Shown piece by piece: positions 57,385-64,000 of a DNA stretch of 64,000 nt; positions within the stretch are counted from its first letter, which is position 1, and each line of letters opens with the position of its first letter. The translations under genes were made by a program, and so were the position numbers. Below the pieces are notes generated by a model that was not told the DNA's origin, ran no database searches, and was given only the letters and a program-made list of their open reading frames with translations. Location: the NCBI GenBank assembly GCA_008375315.1, contig CP032507.1:124001-188000 (forward strand), in the 5' to 3' direction. This DNA is from Ectothiorhodospiraceae bacterium BW-2. GTDB lineage: Bacteria > Pseudomonadota > Gammaproteobacteria > Thiohalomonadales > Thiohalomonadaceae.

Positions 57385-57960
57385 TTAACTTAGCAAAATT
57401 GAGCTGACCCAATCTGGTAATATCCGAGCACTATATTTAATCTTACCATGTTGAATCAACAATACCCTTTTGAAAGGCTGCTCTGTTGATGAATTATCAA
57501 TAACATGGATCTGATCACAAAGAGCAATCGATTTTTTCACATTTTGTAAGGTTTTTGGGATTCTTTTTAGGACCTTGGATTCGGGTACAAAATGCCCCCC
57601 TTCCCTAACACGTTGAGCAATCCTTGCCTGATTTAGCATCGTCATATGGAGATGAATAAAAACCATAATAACCTCATAACCCAGCGCTTTTGCCTGTGCA
57701 ACAAAGTCTATTTTTGACGGGTGAGAGTAGACTGTTTCAAAGCAAAAACTGGCACCAGATAGCAGTAATTGAGTTCGAAGCTCTTCGGCCAATTTCGCCG
57801 CATCGTAACTATGCTCTTCCGGGTTCTCCGGATAGGTTTCTTTAGCTATTCGATCGGCATTGACAAAGGGTAGATTGAGCGGCTCCAGATAGAGCGAGTA
57901 GAATGTGCTTTTTCCGGCTCCATTACCTCCAACCAATATCCAAAGCTGCTTTTTATTCAA
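57385..57960 (-). CDS. Zeta-toxin-like P-loop kinase
   Basis: 191 residues. Walker A GGNGAGKST (residues 11-19), NADRIAKETYP and ETVYSHPSKIDFVAQAKALG match the zeta-toxin/UDP-GlcNAc-kinase-like family. It overlaps the upstream small gene by 4 bp, a typical toxin-antitoxin arrangement. A non-toxic nucleotide-kinase role is possible. Confidence 0.8.
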   Translation of the reverse strand: MNKKQLWILVGGNGAGKSTFYSLYLEPLNLPFVNADRIAKETYPENPEEHSYDAAKLAEELRTQLLLSGASFCFETVYSHPSKIDFVAQAKALGYEVIMVFIHLHMTMLNQARIAQRVREGGHFVPESKVLKRIPKTLQNVKKSIALCDQIHVIDNSSTEQPFKRVLLIQHGKIKYSARILPDWVSSILLS

Positions 57961-58373
57961 CGCTCGGCAGTATCAATCGGTACGAATTGGCCGTTTTCGA
58001 AAGAGCCCACAGAACGCTCTCCCCCTTTCTCAATCTGCTCAATATAGCCGGGATATTGCTCGGAGGCCTGATAAACAAGAGGGGCTGACGTCAATTTTCG
58101 TGCAAGCTCGCCGCTGGTGCGATCGCATTCTAACTCCGCAAAAACGGTGTCAGGATTTATAGGTTGACCAACTGTTGGCTCAACTTTGATTCTGGCAAGC
58201 CCCATAGAGACTTTTAGTAATGTATCCGCATCTAAATATCGATTAATTTGTCGTCCAAGCGACGCCCAATATTCAATCTGTTCAGCTGCACTTCGGTGCA
58301 ATTGCGAACCAGTTAGTGTTGCGGCCTGCATTAACTCTTCCTGAAGACGAACCGGTGAGGCTGCTTTTGCCAT
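57957..58373 (-). CDS. ParD-like antitoxin partner of the zeta-like kinase
   Basis: 138 residues. PVRLQEELMQAATLTGSQLH and RSAAEQIEYWASLGRQINRY match ParD-like/TA_anti proteins, with a longer acidic tail. The start at 58373 lies 5 bp after GGAGG; an overlapping ATG 4 bp upstream is out of frame. It is transcribed before the toxin, as usual. Confidence 0.78.
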   Translation of the reverse strand: MAKAASPVRLQEELMQAATLTGSQLHRSAAEQIEYWASLGRQINRYLDADTLLKVSMGLARIKVEPTVGQPINPDTVFAELECDRTSGELARKLTSAPLVYQASEQYPGYIEQIEKGGERSVGSFENGQFVPIDTAER

Positions 58374-58748
58374 TCATACCTCCGTTTTTAATATCGTTGC
58401 CAGTGACTATATGACTAATTGTAGCATACTGCTACACAAAATCTCGTTTTTTTGTTGATTCCAGCAAGTCTTGCTGACCTTGAGACTGTGATCGATAAAC
58501 AAACAAGCGCTCAAGCAGCATTTCAAAAAAATCCACGGCATTTTGATAGCCTTACAATCGCACACCACATATTCCCCATCTTACTACCCGCAAATACAAT
58601 CCCAAATTCAGCCGGCCCAACTACCCTCGTCTCCAGTTCTCGATCACCAATCGGACCAAAGCAGCCTGAACGTAACCTTACGCCACCATAGCGTGACAGC
58701 CCCGGAGCCGGCCTGATAGACTTAAACAGATGGAGGGAGTGGGCTCGG

Positions 58749-59711
58749 CTAAGCCGCAGCCTTCAGGGGAACTGATAGCGATGCCAGCGTCTGCTGATAG
58801 TTCCAAGGGAACCACAACTGTGGGTGGCGATTAACCTGATGGACATAATGCTGTAGCGCCACCAAATAATCAAACGGATTGACCTTAGCCAAATAGCAAG
58901 TAGCGACCAGAGAGAGAATGACATCGGCGACACCGGCTCCGCCGAGCGTTCTGAAGAAGAGACTGTTACGCCGTCCCCGAATCACCAGCTTGAGCATGCG
59001 CTCCATCTGGTTATTATCGATTTGCGCCCCCTCAATGCGGCAAAATCCGGTCAATTTGTCGTAGTGGTTGAGCAGATAGCGGATCGCTTTGCCCAGCGGA
59101 CTGTTTTCCTCGACATCGCCACTCTCAATCTGCGCCTCGCCCCACTGTTTGAGCTGCGCCATCAGCGGCAGTGAGTGCTGCTGATGGTAAGCCAGCCGCT
59201 CTGCCGGGGTGTACTTCTCCTCCTTGCAGTGAGCATCGTGGTGCCACACCGGGTCGTAGAGCGCTAACACCCATGGGCCGTTATCCGGATGCAGCTCTGC
59301 CACATCCTCAAACCCCCGCCTACAGTGGCTGTTGCAGAATGTATCGTGTCGCTGTGTTTCATCCAGCACCGTAGGCAGATTGCGACTGAGCGCATCGCAC
59401 ATGATAGTGGGTTTGGGTAACCCAGGATGGCGCAGACGCAGAATCTCATCGATCAACTCTCCGGCATGGCCGATATCGGTCTGGTAGAGCACGATTTGTT
59501 GGCCACTCTCCAGTGTCGCGATTACGCCGGAAGTGAAAGTACCGCTGCGGGATTTAAGTTGACCGCTCCGTCTGTCAGGCTTCAGAATCGTGCCCTGATT
59601 CAAAATCCGGTTGGGTGTGTCATCCAGATGGTGCCATTTTACCAAATTTGAGAGGAGTTGGCGTAGTTGTTGTGCCTTAATCGCACTTATCGGCTCTGCT
59701 GGGCGAGGCAA
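58749..59711 (-). pseudogene. IS66 TnpC, N-terminally truncated
   Basis: About 320 residues with the IS66 DDE core: MCDALSRNLPT, HCRRGFEDVAEL, then NNQMERMLKLVIRGRRNSLF and GVADVILSLVATCYLAKVNP. About 190 N-terminal residues of the usual 510 are absent. Confidence 0.88.
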
Positions 59712-59944
59712 CCCCGATATTTGCCTTTGGAGAGGCGTTTGGTCATCAGCCAGTAGCCATTGTTCTCATAGACCAGCAGGCGAATCATCGTTTTGGAGCG
59801 GTTAATAAAGGCAAACACGGTGCCCGAGCGCGGCTGTTGGCCGAGTTGGTGTTGGCACAGCGCGACAAAGCCGTCGATGCCACGGCGAAAATCAGCCGGT
59901 GCTGTCGCTATCATCACCGGAGTCTGTTCTGTGAGGTAGATCAT
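59687..59944 (-). pseudogene. IS66 TnpB, C-terminally truncated
   Basis: 85 residues with the TnpB signature PADFRRGIDGFVALCQHQLG and VFAFINRSKTMIRLLVYENN. The usual length is about 115. The last 10 residues are read from tnpC in another frame, marking the deletion joint. Confidence 0.87.
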
Positions 59945-60327
59945 GAGTTAGCTCCCATCTGACTGAGCAGGGGCAGTAGTTGCCGCCATTGTTCCGGTGA
60001 TAACTCGCCCTCCACACTCAATGGTCGACCGGTAGTGGTTTCGGTCGTCCATTTGAGAGCTAGAAGAGGTTCGCTAGTCGGCTCTGACGGTTCAAGCGCG
60101 ATGAATCCCGGGATGGTGTCGTTCTCCTCCCGGCTCTTCTTCCAGCTGCTGAGTTGACGGTAATTGATGCGCAGCGCTTTGAGTATGTGGCTCACCGGGT
60201 AGTGGCCTATTAACGCTACGGTTTGTTGTTGCAGCGCCTCGGGAATTCGGCTTCGCGCGCTCTTTTCCGGGTTCTCCCGCCAATCTTTAAAGGCCTGCGA
60301 TACGGCTGCTAGGGTGGGGTTCGGCAT
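59941..60327 (-). CDS. IS66 TnpA
   Basis: 128 residues, HTH-type accessory protein (HYPVSHILKALRINYRQLSS). ATG at 60327 follows GAGGAG; a longer frame upstream is not needed. It overlaps tnpB by 4 bp. Confidence 0.8.
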   Translation of the reverse strand: MPNPTLAAVSQAFKDWRENPEKSARSRIPEALQQQTVALIGHYPVSHILKALRINYRQLSSWKKSREENDTIPGFIALEPSEPTSEPLLALKWTTETTTGRPLSVEGELSPEQWRQLLPLLSQMGANS

Positions 60328-60409
60328 CTCTGTTCTCCTCTGTGGTTCATCAGGGGAGTAGTGAAACAAATTTTTCGGGGCTTTTTACGCTATGGTGGCG
60401 TAAGGTTAC

Positions 60410-62756
60410 CAACCATCCGGCGGCCGGAAACTACTTCTATCTGGTGACCGTCTACAACGCCACCGGCGAGACGGCCTTCAACGCCGCTGCGGTCATTGCC
60501 CGGGCCACCGCAGCCGGGGAGATGAACAAGCTCTCCTGGCTACCGGTCAGCGGCGCGACCGGCTATCGCGTCTACCGGGCCGCCACCAACGGCGCACGCA
60601 CCGACTACAAGCGCCTGATGGAGCTGGGCAGCGAGGCGATCTCCTACGTCGACGACGGCGTCGAGGAAACCACCACCGCTTCGCCTCCGGCCACCAACAC
60701 GGCCGGGCTCACCATGTCGCCGGTCCAGCTCGAGCTGGGTAACCTCAACGTGATCAACTTCGGGCGCGGCAGCCTCGGCGATCAGCCGGTGAACGGCTCC
60801 AACTGCAGCCTGGACTACGACTATTACCTCGGTCGCCGCGACATCGTTTACGCCACCACCACCGAGATCAAGCGGCTGGAAGGGGCTCCGGCGGATTTCC
60901 CGAAGCTGCCCATCGTGCCGGAAAACGCCCTGGGGCTGTGCAGCATCGACTGCCCGCCCAACTCCACCGACATGGAGATCCGCAACTTCGGCCTGACCCG
61001 CATCACCATGGACCAGATCCACGACATCATTCAGGATGTCGAGGACCTGAAGTACAACGATGCCCAGTACCAGATGAACAACGAGCTACAGAACCGGGAC
61101 GCCCAGACCAAGAAAGGCATCTACTCGGACGACTTTTCGAACACCGCTCAGTCGGACATCTACCACGCCGAATGGGACGCCCGGGTCAACGAGATCGCCC
61201 GGTTCGTCGCGCCGGACCGTATTCCGCACTCCACGGTGCTCTCGGTCGATCAGGTGGGCAGCAACGCGAGCTTCTTCGGCAGCCTGGCGCTGTTGCCGGG
61301 CAACGAGACCGCGCTGGTGGAGCAGAACGATTGGTCCGAGGAGCGCAACATCAACCCTTACGCCGTGTTCGACAAGCCCCCGGCCATGCTCCAGATCACG
61401 CCCAACCTCGGGCGGCGGGGCCAGACCGGGATCGCCGTCACCGGTATCAACTTCACCCCGAGCAAGTCCGGCATCGTGCTGCGCTGCGATGGCCAGGTGA
61501 TGGCCAGCAACCTGATCAGCGACGAGGCCGGTCGGGTCAGCGCCTCCTTCACCATTCCGACCAATGCCCGCAACGGCAACCGCATCGTGGAGATGGCCGA
61601 CGGCGTCTACTCGGCCAGGGCCAGTCTGCAGATCAACGATCCGCTGGTCATCACCCGCATCGAGCGCATCATCGAGAACCGCATCATCCGCGTGCCCGTG
61701 GTGCAGGTAGTCTGGCGCACCCAGACCATCTTCGTGCCCCGCGACCCGCTGGCCCAGACCTTCAGCTTCACCCAAAACCAGGTGATCTCCAGCATCGGGC
61801 TTCAGTTCACCGCCAGGGACCCGAGCATCCCGGTCACGGTGCAGATTCGCGGCGTCACCACCGGTCTGCCCAACGGCGTGGTGTTCGCCGAAAAGGTGTT
61901 GGCCCCGAACGAGATCAGCCTGAGCGGCGAGACCCGCATCCGCTTCGACGACCCGTTCTACGCCGAGGCCAACACCAGCTATTCCGTGGTGCTGCTGACC
62001 AACAGCACAAACTACAAGGTGCGCACCGCCACCCTGGGCAAGATGGGCCGCTGGGGCATCATCACCCGTCAGACCTACATGGAGGGCGTGCTGCTGGAGA
62101 GCTCCAACGCCGAGACCTGGACGCCGCTCAACGGCTCCGACCTTGCGATGAAGATCTACGGCTACAACTTTCAGTCCGAAGGGATGATCCGCTTCCAGCC
62201 GATCACCGGCGTGCAGTTCTCCGACATCAACCTCGACGAATACTCGGCCATCCCGCAGGGCACCGGCCTCGACTGGGAATACTCCACCGACGGCGGCGTG
62301 ACCTGGGACGCCATGGTTCCCGCCGAGGAGGAACGGTTGCCCAACCTCGCCGCCCGGGTCCAGATCCGCGTGCGCCTGAGCAGCTCGCTTGCCAACGACA
62401 CCCCAGCCATCAACTTTCGCGACGTCAACCTGGTGGGCTACCTCAACAAGACCACCGGGGCCTACCTGACCCGCGAGAACGAGCTGACCCAGGGGGTGGA
62501 ATCGACCAAGGCCTATGTGCAGATGCAGATCCCCAGCGGCACCACCCTGCAATGGTTCGCCAGCAACGACGGCGGCCTGACCTGGGAGGCGATGACCATC
62601 CAGGACACCCGGCCCATCGACGAGAACTGGACCGAGTACACCCTGGTGCGCACCTTCACCGACAACACCGGCAACAAAGTCCGCTACAAGGCCGAGATGA
62701 CCGGCACGCCGCTGATCTACCCGCGCATCCATTCGCTGGGCGCGACCCTGAGCTAA
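60410..62756 (+). pseudogene. DUF4815-like phage structural protein, start lost
   Basis: About 781 residues open from the IS66 edge; GC-rich codons unlike the rest of the window. An N-terminal fibronectin-like stretch (GNYFYLVTVYNATGETAFNA, LPVSGATGYRVYRAATNGA) is followed by the DUF4815-type block NSTDMEIRNFGLTRITMDQI and DDFSNTAQSDIYHAEWDARV, an IPT/TIG-like domain (QITPNLGRRGQTGIAVTGIN) and repeated beta-domains with TDGGVTWDAM and NDGGLTWEAM. This architecture suits a phage tail or baseplate/fibre protein. The start was removed by the IS66 insertion. Confidence 0.75.
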
Positions 62757-62768
62757 GGAGGCACGGCC

Positions 62769-63026
62769 ATGATTGTTCGACGCAAAGGCGGCCTGACCGA
62801 GTTCATCCCCACGCCGCAGGAGAAGCGCGACGGCCTGATCCGCGACCACGCTCTGGGCCTGCTGGAAAATCTGCACCAGCGCCTGGCGCGGCTGGAACGG
62901 GCATCAAAGCTCCCGGCCGACGAAGCGGAGGCCTTCACGGCGCTGCTGGCGCGGATGCGGGCCGACGAGTCGCGCAACCTCGAGCTGCACGCCAGCCTGA
63001 TCACCGGCGAAACCGCTTCCGGCTGA
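62769..63026 (+). CDS. Small phage-associated protein
   Basis: 85 residues, largely one charged helix (LIRDHALGLLENLHQRLARL). ATG 62769 follows AAGGAGGC, 12 bp after the structural gene. No function is recognised; it likely belongs to the same tail module. Confidence 0.7.
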   Translation: MIVRRKGGLTEFIPTPQEKRDGLIRDHALGLLENLHQRLARLERASKLPADEAEAFTALLARMRADESRNLELHASLITGETASG

Positions 63027-63050
63027 CCGGCTCACTGCCACCGCTAACCC

Positions 63051-63088
63051 AGAAACCCCGGATACGGCCAGCCCGTTCCGGGGTTTCT
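63051..63088 (+). terminator. Hairpin terminator after the phage genes
   Basis: AGAAACCCCGG and CCGGGGTTTCT form an 11-bp stem with a 16-nt loop, 25 bp after the small gene. There is no strong T-tract beyond the TTTCT. Confidence 0.62.
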
Positions 63089-63274
63089 GCCGCCTGTGCG
63101 CCGCTCAATCCGACCAAGTTCGCAAGTCATTGAAAATAAACGTGTTAAATGTCGGCTTCGGCTGTTCTTCTACTTGATTTGTGTCCGGAAAGAAGCATTC
63201 ATTCATGGTGTAAGCAGAGGCTAAAAAGCCCTGCCAGACAACGACTTAGAAGCGCTATGAACGACGGAGGCACC

Positions 63275-64000
63275 ATGAACCTGAAAGAGATCCACTACGG
63301 GATCGAGATCGAGACCGTAAAACGCACCCGGGAACAGATCGCCTGGGCCATCCACTCGGTGGTGGGCGGCACGGTCCGCCATGTCGGCATTCCCAGCAGC
63401 TATGACCCCTGGGAGGTCGAGGACCTGCGCGGCCGTGTCTGGAAGGTGGTGGGGGACGCCTCCCTGACCAGCGTCCCGGCCCATCTGCGGGCCGAGGTGG
63501 TCAGCCCGGTGCTCGGCTACGACGACATCCCGCAACTGCAGGAGGCGGTCCGGGCCATCCGCCGCGCCGGGGGCAAGATCAACAGCCAGTGCGGCATCCA
63601 CATCCATATCGACGCCGCGCCCTTCGACGGCAGGCACCTGGGTAACCTGGCCAAGATCATCTACAAGCAGGAACCGCTGATCCTCCACGCCCTCGGCATC
63701 AGCCGCGACCGGCTCAACCGCTACACCCGGCCGGTCAGCGACGAGCTGATCCAGCGCATCGAACAGCATCGCCCCCGCACCAAGGACCAGCTCAACCGCA
63801 TCTGGTACGGCTACCACAACCGCCAGCCCCAGCACTACGACAACAGCCGCTACCACGGGGTCAACCTGCACAACGTCTGGTACCGGGGCACGGTGGAGTT
63901 CCGCTGGTTCGAGGCGACCCTCCACGCGGGACGGATCAAGGCCTACCTGCAGTTCTGCCTCGCCGTCGCCGCCAAGGCGCTCAATGGGCGGGCCGCCTCC
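63275..64000 (+). CDS. Amidoligase family protein (3' end outside the window)
   Basis: 242 residues, open at the window end. [20 protein letters not shown], then [20 protein letters not shown] and [20 protein letters not shown] match amidoligase_2 enzymes, relatives of glutamine synthetase and gamma-glutamylcysteine ligase thought to form amide bonds between peptides or amino acids. GGAGG precedes ATG 63275 at good distance. Codon use is GC-rich like the adjacent phage genes, so it is probably a phage cargo or structural-modification gene. The antisense frame on this stretch is a shadow. Confidence 0.85.
   Translation, partial: MNLKEIHYGIEIETVKRTREQIAWAIHSVVGGTVRHVGIPSSYDPWEVEDLRGRVWKVVGDASLTSVPAHLRAEVVSPVLGYDDIPQLQEAVRAIRRAGGKINSQCGIHIHIDAAPFDGRHLGNLAKIIYKQEPLILHALGISRDRLNRYTRPVSDELIQRIEQHRPRTKDQLNRIWYGYHNRQPQHYDNSRYHGVNLHNVWYRGTVEFRWFEATLHAGRIKAYLQFCLAVAAKALNGRAAS

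Larger units (their letters stand above)
58672..60409 (-). mobile_element. IS66-family element with internal deletion
   Basis: 1738 bp bounded by perfect 23-bp inverted repeats GTAACCTTACGCCACCATAG... (58672-58694 and complement 60387-60409). It contains tnpA, tnpB and tnpC remnants, but the end of tnpB and the first part of tnpC are missing. The flanking octamers GCCTGAAC and CAACCATC differ, so no target duplication remains, and the right side is GC-rich phage DNA. Confidence 0.9.

Noticed and set aside
61086-62876. 596-codon minus-strand frame
   Set aside because: Antisense shadow of the same GC-rich gene, dominated by Gly, Val, Asp and His with no recognisable motif.
60938-63133. 731-codon plus-strand frame rich in Arg, Gln, His and Pro
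   Set aside because: It overlaps the DUF4815-like gene in another frame; high GC leaves long open shadows and the product is low-complexity without domains.
63221-63925. 234-codon minus-strand frame
   Set aside because: Antisense of the amidoligase gene, which has a ribosome-binding site and clear family motifs on the plus strand.
1-64000. CRISPR arrays, rRNA and tRNA genes
   Set aside because: No regularly spaced short repeats, cas genes, rRNA signatures or tRNA cloverleaf sequences were recognised by eye; a tRNAscan or CRISPR search could still find something I missed.

Overview
The window reads as a chromosomal segment of a gammaproteobacterium with facultative nitrate respiration. The evidence is a narGHJI operon of the membrane-bound type, a recC-recB-recD operon in the gammaproteobacterial order, and a DsrC/TusE-family protein next to nar, which hints at a sulfur-metabolising lineage. 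The species cannot be named from this sequence. Core genes have moderate GC. Two stretches stand out: an AT-rich island (about 39.3-46.0 kb) and a GC-rich phage-like block (60.4-64.0 kb). No rRNA, tRNA or CRISPR array was recognised.

Layout. (1) 1-7.4 kb: narG (5' end outside the window), narH, narJ, narI, a cysteine-less DsrC-like gene, moaA (molybdenum cofactor for NarG) and a beta carbonic anhydrase. (2) 7.4-17.2 kb: a defence-gene graveyard. It holds a truncated SNF2-like helicase, a RelBE-like pair with a nonsense-hit toxin, a small DUF4391-like gene, an internally deleted type III-like methyltransferase, and stumps of AlbA_2, DUF1156-like, YhcG/DUF1016 and group II intron RT genes, all broken around copies of one IS3-family element. 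(3) 17.6-28 kb: an alpha/beta hydrolase, a Nudix protein and intact recCBD. (4) 28.1-38.9 kb: a translationally coupled three-gene cassette (unknown 409-aa protein, PLD-family protein, 1264-aa SF2/SNF2 helicase). Its PLD gene is cut into three by an IS3-family copy and an IS1634-family element. (5) 39-46 kb: an AT-rich three-gene island (acidic repeat protein, unknown protein, small kinase-like protein) that carries nested insertions. (6) 46-60.4 kb: dense mobile elements (IS1634-family, a DUF6399 IS with 23-bp inverted repeats and an 8-bp target duplication, IS3-family, a three-gene DDE/AAA/zinc-ribbon transposon, an IS66 derivative). Between them lie VapBC, a ParD-like/zeta-like pair and a PEGA-FGE gene split by an insertion. 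(7) 60.4-64 kb: GC-rich phage genes (a DUF4815-like structural protein without its start, a small protein, and an amidoligase running off the window).

Five full copies (1888-1889 bp) of the same IS3-family element are nearly identical, so its expansion is recent. Only the copy at 51714 has a recognisable target duplication. The other four join unrelated or incomplete genes, as expected after recombination or deletion between copies. Nested insertions with readable target duplications at 41.0-44.6 kb let the ancestral AT-rich island be reconstructed. The least familiar candidate systems are the 28.1-38.9 kb cassette, the AT-rich island with its kinase-like gene, and the three-gene transposon at 54056-57237.
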